NCBI RefSeq assembly: GCF_019711515.1
Contig: NZ_JAIGNO010000001.1
Coordinates: 62,001 to 126,000 of the forward strand
Source: Qipengyuania qiaonensis
Lineage (GTDB): Bacteria > Pseudomonadota > Alphaproteobacteria > Sphingomonadales > Sphingomonadaceae
Reading direction: 5' to 3'
Length of the DNA stretch: 64,000 bases
Shown: piece by piece, positions 1 to 9,522 of the stretch
Layout: each line of letters begins with the position of its first letter
Numbering within the stretch: position 1 is the stretch's first letter
The notes under the pieces: model-generated
Told to the model about the DNA's origin: nothing
Databases searched by the model: none
What the model saw: only the letters and a program-made list of their open reading frames with translations
Translations under genes and position numbers: made by a program

Positions 1-986
1 GGCAGTTCGTTACCCGGCGGGGGAAGCTGATTGCCCAGATAACTTTCGGTGCGCTCTGCAGTGTATCGATGATCGGGTTGCGTACCCTGTTCGACATTTG
101 GGCTCCGCTTTCCGGGCCTTTCGCGCTGATCTACCCCACCATTCTTCTGGCGACTCTATATGGCCACTGGATAGCAGGCCTCGCGGCGTTCGGCGTGACC
201 TTTGCGTGGGCATGGTTTTTCGTACTGCCGATGCCCTCTTCGTTCTTTTTCTCCGATCCCACCGATCCGCCACGCGTGGTTCTCAATGCGATTTGCGCGT
301 TGATCGTTCTGATTTTCGCCGAGGCTTTCCGCCGCGCAGCGCATACGACGATGAATGAGATTAGCGAGCGGGCCGATCGCCGGCTTACCTTGCTTGCGGA
401 TCTGGAACACCGGACCAAGAACAATTTCGCGCTGGTTGCGAGCATGCTGGAACTGCAAAAGCGGCGCATCCCGCAGCGGGAACTGCACGCACCGCTGGAT
501 GATGCCGTCGGCCGGGTGAGAACCTTTGCCGATGCCTACACGGCACTGGCGCTGGAACAGTCCGACGACCCCAGCGTCGAAATGAAGCCCTATCTGGATT
601 ACCTGCTCAATCGCGTCGAAGCGTCCAGTCTTCCGCCTTCGGTCAGGCTCTTCCGCGAGATCGACATCGCGACGCTCAGTCGCAAAGAAGCCGTCGCCAT
701 CGGCCTCTATCTCAACGAAGCGGTTTCCAACGCCTGCAAATATGCATTCCCCAACGATCGCAGCGGAACGATCGCCGTGTTCTTCCATGTTCGTGAAGGC
801 GCATGGCGGTTCACCATCGAGGATGACGGCATCGGTGATGACGCTGTGTCTAGTCCGGGCGGCGGGCTGGGTAGTCAGCTTCTCATGGCCTTTGCCGCTC
901 AGGCCGAAGCTACGCACCACGCGGGGCCCGTTCTGAACGGCTATCGTACGGAAATGCGCAAGGCGCATTTCGCGGAGCTTGCCTAA
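1..986 (+). CDS. Sensor histidine kinase, HWE/HisKA_2 type with N-terminal membrane domain (5'-partial)
   Basis: Membrane-bound two-component sensor kinase. The frame is open from position 3 with no start before ATG 69, so the gene probably begins left of the window. Counting from ATG 69, residues 20-85 hold hydrophobic segments resembling the DUF4118 membrane domain of KdpD-like sensors. The H-box is EHRTKNNFALV with phospho-acceptor His114. The N-box is NEAVSNACKY (from Asn216), and EDDGIG (251-256) with GGGLGSQL form the ATP lid. The H-box and short ATPase domain place it in the HisKA_2/HWE group, which in alphaproteobacteria often feeds PhyR or single-domain regulators. No partner regulator is visible in the window, so the signal is unknown. 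Confidence 0.85.
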   Translation, partial: QFVTRRGKLIAQITFGALCSVSMIGLRTLFDIWAPLSGPFALIYPTILLATLYGHWIAGLAAFGVTFAWAWFFVLPMPSSFFFSDPTDPPRVVLNAICALIVLIFAEAFRRAAHTTMNEISERADRRLTLLADLEHRTKNNFALVASMLELQKRRIPQRELHAPLDDAVGRVRTFADAYTALALEQSDDPSVEMKPYLDYLLNRVEASSLPPSVRLFREIDIATLSRKEAVAIGLYLNEAVSNACKYAFPNDRSGTIAVFFHVREGAWRFTIEDDGIGDDAVSSPGGGLGSQLLMAFAAQAEATHHAGPVLNGYRTEMRKAHFAELA

Positions 987-1014
987 AGTAGCCTAAAAGG
1001 ATACCGCGCCGGTT

Positions 1015-3333
1015 ATGCATCTGGCCGGTGTCAAGATTCGGCAATGGCGCGAAGCCCAGAATCCGCCGCTCAGCGCCGACGAGTTCGGTGCACGCTACGG
1101 CATGCCCGGTCCTTGGCCCAGCAGGACCGTCTACGGCTGGGAATCGAAGGGAAAGATCGCCCGTGCCTCGGTCCAGAAGCGCCTTGCGGAACTGGGCATT
1201 TGCGAACCCGCGGACTGGCTCGAACCCGCTCCGGCAGCATCCGACAAGAAAGGTTCCGCCACTATGAGCGGCAGCGATACCCATGCCTTCTACGATCTGC
1301 ACACCCATGGCTTTGTACGGGTCGCCACGAGTACGCCGAAGGTGCGTACAGCCGATATCGCCTATAATGCAGAGGGCATTATCGAGCAGGCGCGCATGGC
1401 CGATGCGCAACATGTGGATTTGCTCGTTTATCCCGAGCTGTCCTTGTCTTCCTACGCGCTCGACGATCTGCATTTGCAATCGGCCCTGCTCGATGGAGTG
1501 GAGGCGCAGGTCGATGTGATCGTCGAGGCGTCGTGCGAACTGTCGCCGGTACTCGTTTTCGGAGCGCCGCTGCGGCGCAATGGACGTATCTACAATTGTG
1601 CGCTGGTCGTAACCCGGGGCGAGTTGCTCGGCGTGATACCCAAGAGCTACCTGCCGAATTACCGCGAATATTACGAGAAGCGCTGGTTCGCCCATGGCCG
1701 CGAATGCGTCGGGCTGACTATCCGCTGCGGCGAGCGCGAGGTGCCTTTCGGCACCGACCTGATTTTCTCGGCCGGCAACTTGCCGGGTTTCATTTTCGGG
1801 ATCGAAATCTGCGAGGACTTCTGGTCGCCCAATCCTCCGGGCACCATGGCGGCGCTGGCGGGGGCGACGATTCTCCTCAACCTCTCTGCCTCGAACATCA
1901 CCATCGGCAAGTCGGACGAGCGCCATTTGCTCAGCCGGGCGAGTTCGAGCCGTTCGATCTGTGCTTATGCCTATTCCGCCAGCGGCCATGGCGAAAGCAC
2001 CACCGATCTTGCCTGGGACGGGCAGGGGATGATCTACGAGCTTGGCGACCTGCTGGTGGAGAGCGTGCGATTCGATCTCGACCCGGAGCTGTGCGTGGCC
2101 GATGTGGATACCCGGCGCATTCTGTCCGAACGCATGCGCATGCAAACCTTCAACGATGCGGCCGAGGCCGCGGATCGTCCCGAAGACAGGTATCGCCGGG
2201 TGACGTTCGAGCATGCGGTAACGCGCGCCGATATCGGCCTCAGGCGCCCCGTGCGTCGCTTCCCCTTCGTGCCGAATCGCGCGCACAAGCTGGACGAGGA
2301 TTGCTACGAGGCGTTCAACATTCAGGTCGATGCGCTGATGCGGAGAATCCGGGCGACCGGTCCCGCATGCCTTGTGATCGGGATCTCGGGCGGGCTCGAT
2401 AGCACGCATGCGCTGATAGTCGCGGCCAAGGCGATGGACCGGCTCGGCCGCCCGCGTACCGATATTCGCGGATATACCATGCCGGGCTTCGCAACCTCGG
2501 ACGGCACCAGGTCCAATGCATGGCGGTTGATGGAAGCTTTCGGTATTACCGCCGGGGAAATCGACATCAGGCCCACCGCAACCATGATGCTCCAGAATAT
2601 CGGTCATCCCTTTGGCGAGGGGCAGCCGGTCTACGACACGACGTTCGAGAACGTCCAGGCGGGTCTGCGTACCGATTACCTCTTCCGCCTGGCCGGTCGA
2701 CATGGCGGGTGGGTTATTGGGACAGGCGATCTCAGCGAATTGGCGCTTGGCTGGTGCACCTATGGCGTGGGGGATCACATGAGCCATTATGGCGTCAATG
2801 CCGGCGTGCCCAAGACGCTGATCCAGTATCTCATCGGCTGGACCACGCAGACGAGCCAGTTCGACGAGGGCGTCGATGCTGTGCTCGCCGATATTCTCGA
2901 TACGGAGATCAGCCCCGAACTGGTTCCCGCGGGCGAAGACGGGCAGATCCAGAGCACGCAGTCGATCATCGGACCGTACGAGCTGAACGACTTTTTCCTC
3001 CACCATATCATCCGCTGGGGACAAAAGCCGAGCCATGTGGCGTTCCTTGCATGGCACTCATGGAAGGACGCAAAATCAGGACTTTGGCCGATTGACTTCC
3101 CGGAAGATGCGAAAAACGAATACGATCTCGCCACCATCGCCCGGTGGCTGGAGAACTTCCTCAAGCGTTTCTTCGGCTTCAGCCAGTTCAAACGCAGCGC
3201 CTTGCCGAACGGGCCGAAAGTTTCTGCCGGCGGCGCGCTGAGCCCGCGCGGCGACTGGCGCGCGCCGAGCGATGCGGTGGCCGATACGTGGCTCGCCGAA
3301 CTGGCCCATGCTCTCCCGCCGCTGGACGATTAG
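1015..3333 (+). CDS. nadE: Glutamine-dependent NAD+ synthetase with N-terminal XRE-like extension
   Basis: Makes NAD+ from deamido-NAD+, ATP and glutamine in the cytoplasm. Residues ~90-350 form a nitrilase-fold glutaminase with the Glu-Lys-Cys triad visible: Glu141 in YPELS, Lys210 in IPKSYLP and Cys266 in EICEDFW. The synthetase domain has the pyrophosphatase loop SGGLDS at 458-463. Residues 1-68 are unusual for this family and read like an XRE helix-turn-helix, with RQWREAQ, then LSADEFGARYGM, then SRTVYGWES. The enzyme proper could start at ATG 1264 (residue 84), which has its own ribosome site AAGAAAGG ten bases upstream. The ATG at 1015 has AAAAGGA but a longer spacer. There is no stop between the two starts, so either a fusion or two isoforms is made. 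Confidence 0.93.
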   Translation: MHLAGVKIRQWREAQNPPLSADEFGARYGMPGPWPSRTVYGWESKGKIARASVQKRLAELGICEPADWLEPAPAASDKKGSATMSGSDTHAFYDLHTHGFVRVATSTPKVRTADIAYNAEGIIEQARMADAQHVDLLVYPELSLSSYALDDLHLQSALLDGVEAQVDVIVEASCELSPVLVFGAPLRRNGRIYNCALVVTRGELLGVIPKSYLPNYREYYEKRWFAHGRECVGLTIRCGEREVPFGTDLIFSAGNLPGFIFGIEICEDFWSPNPPGTMAALAGATILLNLSASNITIGKSDERHLLSRASSSRSICAYAYSASGHGESTTDLAWDGQGMIYELGDLLVESVRFDLDPELCVADVDTRRILSERMRMQTFNDAAEAADRPEDRYRRVTFEHAVTRADIGLRRPVRRFPFVPNRAHKLDEDCYEAFNIQVDALMRRIRATGPACLVIGISGGLDSTHALIVAAKAMDRLGRPRTDIRGYTMPGFATSDGTRSNAWRLMEAFGITAGEIDIRPTATMMLQNIGHPFGEGQPVYDTTFENVQAGLRTDYLFRLAGRHGGWVIGTGDLSELALGWCTYGVGDHMSHYGVNAGVPKTLIQYLIGWTTQTSQFDEGVDAVLADILDTEISPELVPAGEDGQIQSTQSIIGPYELNDFFLHHIIRWGQKPSHVAFLAWHSWKDAKSGLWPIDFPEDAKNEYDLATIARWLENFLKRFFGFSQFKRSALPNGPKVSAGGALSPRGDWRAPSDAVADTWLAELAHALPPLDD

Positions 3334-3335
3334 CA

Positions 3336-4223
3336 ATGTCCGCACGCGCGATTTTAGTGATGATGCTGTGCAACATCGTCTGGGCTCTGAATGTCGTCGT
3401 CAGCAAACTCGCCATTGCCGATTTCGGTGCGCCGCCGCTGTTCTACGCCCTTCTGCGCTCGGTGATTGTCGCGGTGGTGCTGATTTCGCTGTTGCGCCCG
3501 CTACCGGCAAAACTTTGGCAGGTGCTTCTTGTCGGCCTCGCCATCAGCGGCGGGAGCTTTGCGCTGCTCTTCATGGGTCTTGAGACGGCAAGCCCATCGG
3601 CGGCGGGAGTAGTGAGTCTGACCGGCGCTCCGATGACTGTGCTGTTTGCAATCTTCTTCCTGGGCGAGCGCGTACGATGGCGGCGCGGGCTCGGCATCGG
3701 GCTGGCTTTCGGCGGAGTGCTGTTCGCCATGGCCGGCGACAGCCAGATGGAAACGAGCACCGGTCTGTTGCTCATATTTGTGTCGGCGGTGGTCGGTGCG
3801 CTGGGATCGGTGTTCGTCAAGCGGCTCGAAATATCTTCTATCAGATTGCAGGCTTGGGCGGCCGTTTCATCGGTGGCGGTGCTGTGGCCGCTGACCGCCG
3901 CGATGGAGGTGGGCCAGGTTTCGGCGCTTGAATCGGCGCCGTGGGAGATTGCAGCTTGCCTGTTCTTCGCATCGATCGTCGTATCGGTCGGCGCACATAC
4001 CGCCTACTACCGCCTGCTACAGGAGCACGACGCCAATCTGCTGGTACCTCTCACGCTATTCACGCCGATCTTTACCATCCTGTTCGGAGCATGGTTGACC
4101 GGTGATGCGATTGGGGGGCGCTTGGTGGTGGGCGGCGGGATCGCACTGGCAGGCGTGGCGATCATCGTTCTGCGGCCGAGCGAGACTTTTACGCGTCGCT
4201 TTCTCGTCCGGCCACGCTTCTGA
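3336..4223 (+). CDS. EamA/DMT-family permease
   Basis: A 295-residue inner-membrane transporter of the drug/metabolite (EamA, formerly DUF6) superfamily. It has about ten hydrophobic helices arranged as two repeats: residues ~5-140 begin LVMMLCNIVWALNVVVSKLA, and the second half begins near LLLIFVSAVVGALGSVF. The open frame extends into nadE, but ATG 3336, two bases after the nadE stop, gives the normal N-terminus of the family and probably makes the two genes one operon. Substrate cannot be read from sequence; amino acids, metabolites or drugs are all possible. It ends exactly where the oppositely oriented ilvE ends. Confidence 0.85.
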   Translation: MSARAILVMMLCNIVWALNVVVSKLAIADFGAPPLFYALLRSVIVAVVLISLLRPLPAKLWQVLLVGLAISGGSFALLFMGLETASPSAAGVVSLTGAPMTVLFAIFFLGERVRWRRGLGIGLAFGGVLFAMAGDSQMETSTGLLLIFVSAVVGALGSVFVKRLEISSIRLQAWAAVSSVAVLWPLTAAMEVGQVSALESAPWEIAACLFFASIVVSVGAHTAYYRLLQEHDANLLVPLTLFTPIFTILFGAWLTGDAIGGRLVVGGGIALAGVAIIVLRPSETFTRRFLVRPRF

Positions 4224-5306
4224 TCAGTCGAGCGTCATCGTCCAACCGCGAGTGTCCGCAATCGTACCTTTCTGAATGCCGACCAGCTTCTCACGGATCT
4301 TGTGCGTCATCTGACCCGTACCGCCACTGCCTATCGTGAATTCGCCATCGGGACCCAGAACCGTACCGACCGGGGTGACGACCGCCGCAGTTCCGCAGGC
4401 CATCGTCTCGAGCAAGCGCCCTTGGACTGCATCGGCGCGCCACTGGTCGATGCTGTAAGGTTCCTCGCGCACTTGGAGCCCTTCCTCGCGCAAGAGCTGG
4501 ATCAGGCTGTCTCGGGTGATGCCGGGCAGAATCGTGCCGGTCAGCGGTGGCGTAACGACGCTTCCGTCTTCGAAAACGAAGAACAGGTTCATGCCGCCCA
4601 GTTCCTCGACCCACTTCTTCTCGACTGCATCGAGAAAGACCACCTGATCGCAGCCATTCTCGATACCTTCGGCTTGCGGCACGAGGGAAGCGGCGTAGTT
4701 GCCGCCGGTCTTCGCGGCCCCTGTGCCTCCCGGGGCTGCGCGGGTGTAATTGCGGCTAACCCAGATCTTCACCGGCTTGGCGCCGCCTTTAAAATACGGA
4801 CCTACGGGCGATGCGATAAGGACGTACTTGTATTGTCTCGCTGGGCGCACGCCCAGGAACGCCTCGGACGCGAACATGAAAGGGCGCAGATACAGTGACC
4901 CGTCGGGATCGCCAGGCACCCAGTCGCGGTCCTTGGCAACCAATTGACGGATCGATTCGAGGAACATTTCCTCCGGAAGCTCTGGCATCGCCATGCGCCT
5001 GGCGCTGTCATTGAAGCGGCGGGCATTCTGTTCGGGCCGAAAAAGGGCCAGTGAGCCATCTTCCAGTTTGTAAGCCTTCATGCCTTCGAAGATTTCCTGC
5101 GCATAGTGCAGTACTGCCGCAGCGGGATCGAGGCTTATCGGCTGGCGCGGACCCAGGGTTGCCTTGTGCCAGCCACCCATATCGGCATCGTAATCGATAA
5201 CGACCATGTGATCGGTGAAGAGCTTGCCGAATCCGGGATCCAGAAGAGCCTGCTGGCGGGTTTCGCCGGGAACCGGCGCGGAGTGGGGAAGATGCTCGAA
5301 TTCCAT
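4224..5306 (-). CDS. ilvE: Branched-chain-amino-acid aminotransferase
   Basis: PLP enzyme of fold type IV that transfers amino groups between glutamate and the keto acids of Leu, Ile and Val in the cytoplasm. The 360-residue length and sequence match the long BCAT (BCAT-II-like) form. Lys199 in AAKTGGNYAAS is the expected Schiff-base lysine, followed by the cofactor-binding region around QVVFLDA and ELGGMNLFFV. The C-terminal half has LETMACGTAAVVTPVG and the phosphate-loop region GGTGQMT. It is a single gene, facing the EamA gene tail to tail without a gap. Upstream lies a long leader region with hairpins and a possible leader peptide, so attenuation-type control is conceivable but unproven. 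Confidence 0.95.
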   Translation of the reverse strand: MEFEHLPHSAPVPGETRQQALLDPGFGKLFTDHMVVIDYDADMGGWHKATLGPRQPISLDPAAAVLHYAQEIFEGMKAYKLEDGSLALFRPEQNARRFNDSARRMAMPELPEEMFLESIRQLVAKDRDWVPGDPDGSLYLRPFMFASEAFLGVRPARQYKYVLIASPVGPYFKGGAKPVKIWVSRNYTRAAPGGTGAAKTGGNYAASLVPQAEGIENGCDQVVFLDAVEKKWVEELGGMNLFFVFEDGSVVTPPLTGTILPGITRDSLIQLLREEGLQVREEPYSIDQWRADAVQGRLLETMACGTAAVVTPVGTVLGPDGEFTIGSGGTGQMTHKIREKLVGIQKGTIADTRGWTMTLD

Positions 5307-5371
5307 GCAGCGCGGGTAGTGTGGACGCGCCGATTTCGCAAGCAGGTCAAAACGGATCGGCTCCTAATGAG

Positions 5372-5407
5372 AAGGGCAGCTCCACGCCCGTAGGTGGAAC
5401 TGCCCTT
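5372..5407 (-). promoter_or_regulatory. Strong hairpin in the ilvE leader
   Basis: Inverted repeat with 14-base arms (5372-5385 and 5394-5407), one mismatch and an 8-base loop. It lies 54 bases past the stop of the 18-codon ORF and 65 bases before ilvE. Neither strand has a clear T tract after it, so it may be an anti-termination, pausing or RNA-stability structure rather than a classic terminator. Confidence 0.55.
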
Positions 5408-5460
5408 CGCATGGTCAGCGGCGGGAAGTGCCGCTCACGAAGCCTCTAAGGGTATCTGCT

Positions 5461-5517
5461 TTACCGATAGTGCTCCGCGCGGAAACTTGCCGACCTCTCT
5501 GCTGAACCATGAGACAT
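5461..5517 (-). CDS. Candidate 18-residue leader peptide
   Basis: A short ORF encoding MSHGSAERSASFRAEHYR and ending in TAA. It is preceded by AAAGGAGGTGATC, which is complementary to the whole 3' end of 16S rRNA, with 3 further bases before ATG. Such an extended Shine-Dalgarno is unlikely by chance and argues that the ORF, or at least ribosome binding here, is real. The peptide has no run of Leu, Ile or Val, so it is not a classic branched-chain attenuator peptide for ilvE downstream. It has no recognised family. It could regulate ilvE by translation-dependent folding of the 5372-5407 hairpin, or be a small protein in its own right. Confidence 0.45.
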   Translation of the reverse strand: MSHGSAERSASFRAEHYR

Positions 5518-5748
5518 CGGATCACCTCCTTTCGCGCTGTTAGAGCCAAAGTACCCCGTTTCCGGGGAACAAGACCGCGTTTCGCCGCTGATCTTGTGGA
5601 TATATTTGAGTCTTCCAGAGCCCTAAAACAACCCTTGAAAAAAAGTTTTCCCACGTCAGAATTGGTGTTTGTGGCTCGGAAGATTTTCAGGGCCTTTTTT
5701 GATACCTGTTCCCCGACTTGTTCCGAGAGGCAAGTGTCGGGAATCGGG

Positions 5749-6309
5749 TCAGCGGCAGTCCTCGATCACGCGGGTCACTTCGCCCCAGGCGGGCAAATAG
5801 AGTGTGGATAAGCCGGGGGCTTCCACAGCGAATCGGCCACGTGTCAGTGCAATTGCATCCAGGAATCGATCATTTGCCGGGATATCCAACGACAGGATCG
5901 GCCCCACGCTGCCCTGCGCCGGATGTGTGCTGAACTGGCGTGTCGCCGTCTCGGTTCGAATAACTATCGGAACTTCGCGACTGGCGTCGGCCTTCCGTCC
6001 GATAGAGATGATCCGGCGCTGCCGATCGCATCGCAATCCCAATATCGGATCCCGGGCATCAATACCAAAAGAAGCTACCGTCATGCCGTCGCTTTGGGTG
6101 CGATAATTCCAGTCGCCTGCCGTCTGCGGGCGGTCGATCCAGTCTTCGGCCGGGGGTGGCGAGGGCGGGGGCGGCGGTGGAGCGGGCGCCGCTGGCCTTG
6201 GCGTAGGGGTGGGCGCCGGTGCCGGGGTCGAATCCGGGGCAGGTACGCAGGCTGCGATTGCAAAGCTGAGCGCCAAAGCGCCGCCGAAATGGGCATAGAT
6301 CGGTTTCAT
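5749..6309 (-). CDS. Proline-rich putative lipoprotein of unknown function
   Basis: A 186-residue exported protein. The N-terminus MKPIYAHFGG is followed by a hydrophobic segment and a lipobox-like AIAAC with the acceptor Cys near residue 21, so it is probably anchored to the outer membrane. Residues ~23-55 are a low-complexity Pro/Ala/Thr linker. The rest (DWNYRTQSDGMTVASFG onward) looks like a compact beta-rich domain with two cysteines (LRCD and EDCR). No family is recognised with confidence. It is divergent from tlyA, whose earliest possible start overlaps this gene by two bases. Confidence 0.75.
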   Translation of the reverse strand: MKPIYAHFGGALALSFAIAACVPAPDSTPAPAPTPTPRPAAPAPPPPPPSPPPAEDWIDRPQTAGDWNYRTQSDGMTVASFGIDARDPILGLRCDRQRRIISIGRKADASREVPIVIRTETATRQFSTHPAQGSVGPILSLDIPANDRFLDAIALTRGRFAVEAPGLSTLYLPAWGEVTRVIEDCR

Positions 6310-6343
6310 GCATCAACAATGCTCGCTAAGCGCCATGTTTCCA

Positions 6344-7081
6344 ATGCCAAAAAAGAAGCGCCTCGATCAGATGCTGGTGGACCGTGGGCTCGTGGAGAGC
6401 CGCACTCGCGCTCAGGCGCTGGTGATGGCGGGCCTGGTATTCTCGGGTGAGCAGAAGCTGGCGAAACCGGGGCAACAGCTGTCCGAAGATGCGCAGCTCG
6501 AGGTCCGGGGTCGCGATCATCCATGGGTTTCGCGGGGGGGCATCAAGCTGGCTCATGCGATAGAGCATTTCGGCCTCGATCCTGCGGGCGTCACTGCTAT
6601 GGATATCGGCAGTTCGACAGGCGGCTTTACCGATGTGCTATTGCACGGCGGTGCGAGGCACATCTTTGCTGTCGATAGCGGCACCAATCAGCTTGCCTGG
6701 AAATTGCGGCAGGACGACCGCGTCACTGTCCTTGAACAGACCAGCGCGCGCATACTGACCCGCGAACTGATCGATCGCCCCGTCACATGGGTGGTGTGTG
6801 ATGCAAGCTTTATCGGGCTGGCGAAAGTACTCGAACGCCCGCTCGAACTGGCTGAGCGCAATTGTCGCCTGGTCGCACTGATCAAGCCGCAATTCGAAGT
6901 CGGGCGCGAGGAAGTCGGCAAGAAAGGGGTGGTCAGCGACCCGGTGCTTCACCGCCGGGTTTGCGACGAGGTGCGCCAGTGGGTCGAGGGCCTGGGCTTC
7001 GAGGTGCAGGGCATAGTCGAAAGCCCGATCACCGGGCCGGAAGGCAATGTCGAGTTCCTCATAAGCGCGCAGCGCGATTGA
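6344..7081 (+). CDS. tlyA: TlyA family rRNA (cytidine-2'-O)-methyltransferase
   Basis: SAM-dependent methyltransferase of the TlyA/hemolysin-A family, known to methylate ribose 2'-OH of cytidines in 16S and 23S rRNA. An S4 RNA-binding domain covers residues 1-60 ([17 protein letters not shown]). A Rossmann FtsJ-like methyltransferase domain follows, with [16 protein letters not shown] as motif I and [11 protein letters not shown] as the catalytic strand. In-frame starts exist at 6308, 6335 and 6344. 6344 (MPKKKRLDQ) matches family length and avoids overlap with the divergent lipoprotein gene; no strong ribosome site separates them. The older haemolysin name does not imply haemolysis. Confidence 0.92.
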   Translation: MPKKKRLDQMLVDRGLVESRTRAQALVMAGLVFSGEQKLAKPGQQLSEDAQLEVRGRDHPWVSRGGIKLAHAIEHFGLDPAGVTAMDIGSSTGGFTDVLLHGGARHIFAVDSGTNQLAWKLRQDDRVTVLEQTSARILTRELIDRPVTWVVCDASFIGLAKVLERPLELAERNCRLVALIKPQFEVGREEVGKKGVVSDPVLHRRVCDEVRQWVEGLGFEVQGIVESPITGPEGNVEFLISAQRD

Positions 7082-7136
7082 CCTTACGGCACGCTTCGCC
7101 CTAGGCGCTCGTGCAATCGTATTTCACGGAGAGAGC

Positions 7137-8669
<1,533 letters not shown>

Positions 8670-8679
8670 GGAGCACGGA

Positions 8680-9048
8680 ATGAAACTTTTAATTGCGCTA
8701 TCAGCCATTGTGTTCGCAGTTACCCCCGCAACCGTGAGAGCAGACACGACGTTCGTGAATGGCAATATTCTTCTGGAGCGTTGCCGCCCCGGTGTGGATG
8801 ACCCTTCAACGCAGATCCTAGTCGGCAATTGCTACGGCTATGTCGCCGGTGCGGTGGATACGTTTGAAATTCTGCAATCTGCGAAAATCATTGACCGGTA
8901 TTACTGCATGCCAAACGGCGTTTCGGTTGAACAACTGGCTGCCATCACAGTCAAATATCTGAATGACAATCCGTCGGAACGGCATAACATTGGTTCGAGT
9001 TTAATCCTCAAGGCACTCATTCAATCATTCCCATGTGATCGGGATTGA
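8680..9048 (+). CDS. Rap1a/Tai-family exported protein
   Basis: A 122-residue protein with a signal peptide (MKLLIALSAIVFAVTPATVRA, cleavage near residue 21) and four cysteines in ERC, GNCYGY, YYCMP and SFPCD. It shows the helix-rich pattern of the Rap1a/Tai domain. Known members (Rap1a, Tai4) are periplasmic immunity proteins that inhibit type VI amidase toxins, but many genomes carry such domains with no toxin nearby, as here. The ATG at 8680 follows AGGGAGCACGGA and starts 10 bases after pccB, so it may be cotranscribed. Function in this position is unknown. Confidence 0.75.
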   Translation: MKLLIALSAIVFAVTPATVRADTTFVNGNILLERCRPGVDDPSTQILVGNCYGYVAGAVDTFEILQSAKIIDRYYCMPNGVSVEQLAAITVKYLNDNPSERHNIGSSLILKALIQSFPCDRD

Positions 9049-9174
9049 TTGAAAATTCTGTAAAACTCGACCCGATCTAGTCACAATCGACGCAACGGGG
9101 TCTTCGTTCACGAACTGTGTTACGCATGGCCACGAGACGATAGGTGCAGCACAGATCATTAGGCAGACCGGCGC

Positions 9175-9203
9175 TTGATACAGCGTCGCTCGCACATTAT
9201 AAG
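9175..9203 (+). promoter_or_regulatory. Candidate sigma-70-type promoter
   Basis: TTGATA (9175-9180) and TATAAG (9198-9203) are separated by 17 bases. Transcription would start near 9210, leaving a very short leader before ATG 9217. This would let the 9217-10186 genes be expressed apart from pccB. Confidence 0.5.
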
Positions 9204-9216
9204 GACATGATAAGGA

Positions 9217-9522
9217 ATGTCCGAAATGCAGACCGAACGCGTCACCTATCTAACCAATGCCGAGCAGAAGGCGGCGCTGGAGGCGTTCGCCAAGGCGCGG
9301 GGCGAATCCGTCGGCAGCGTGCTGCGCGAGGCGGCGGCGCGCTATATGGCGGAGCCGGACGATATGTCCGAAGCGGAAGAGGCCGCGCTGAACATGCTGT
9401 CCAGGGAACTCGAGGAAGCCGTGCCGCGCTGGAATGCGAAGATGGATTCGATAGAAGCCAGCATTGCCCAGGCGCGCAAGGCAGTGCGCGAGGCGCTGGA
9501 GCGGGTCGAGGCGACCAAGTGA
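9217..9522 (+). CDS. Ribbon-helix-helix-like protein with C-terminal coiled coil
   Basis: 101 residues. Residues 6-45 (ERVTYLTNAEQKAALEAFAK then ESVGSVLREAAARYM) have the beta-helix-helix pattern of CopG/Arc-type DNA-binding or antitoxin proteins. Residues 50-100 are charged, alanine-rich and probably coiled coil. The stop overlaps the GTG start of the next gene (GTGA), implying translational coupling. Possible roles are a small transcription regulator of the propionate genes or the antitoxin-like half of a pair with the next gene. Neither is demonstrated, and the second protein does not resemble a known toxin. Confidence 0.7.
   Translation: MSEMQTERVTYLTNAEQKAALEAFAKARGESVGSVLREAAARYMAEPDDMSEAEEAALNMLSRELEEAVPRWNAKMDSIEASIAQARKAVREALERVEATK

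Larger units (their letters stand above)
5307..5748. other. Long intergenic region upstream of ilvE
   Basis: 442 bases with no convincing ordinary gene. Reading on the minus strand toward ilvE it holds: an AT-rich stretch near 5580-5700 that could carry a promoter; a short hairpin CCCCG/CGGGG near 5553-5566; a near-maximal Shine-Dalgarno at 5521-5533; an 18-codon ORF (5461-5517); and a 14-bp hairpin (5372-5407). The longer frames that cross it lack family resemblance and ignore the strong ribosome site, so they were not called. Confidence 0.6.

Noticed and set aside
910..3057. 715-codon open frame on the minus strand opposite nadE
   Set aside because: It mirrors a well-supported gene in a GC-rich genome, where the antisense frame is often open. 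The translation is rich in Arg, His and Gly with no domain.
5509..5533. Plus-strand GGATCACCTCCTTTC looks like the 3' end of 16S rRNA
   Set aside because: Only about 15 bases match and no rRNA sequence precedes them; the match is better explained as a maximal Shine-Dalgarno on the minus strand.
9144..9518. Upstream extension of the 73-residue coiled-coil frame to 9144
   Set aside because: The extension runs out of frame through the ribbon-helix-helix gene with Arg/Gly-rich shadow sequence. The GTG at 9519 with GTGA overlap is the natural start.
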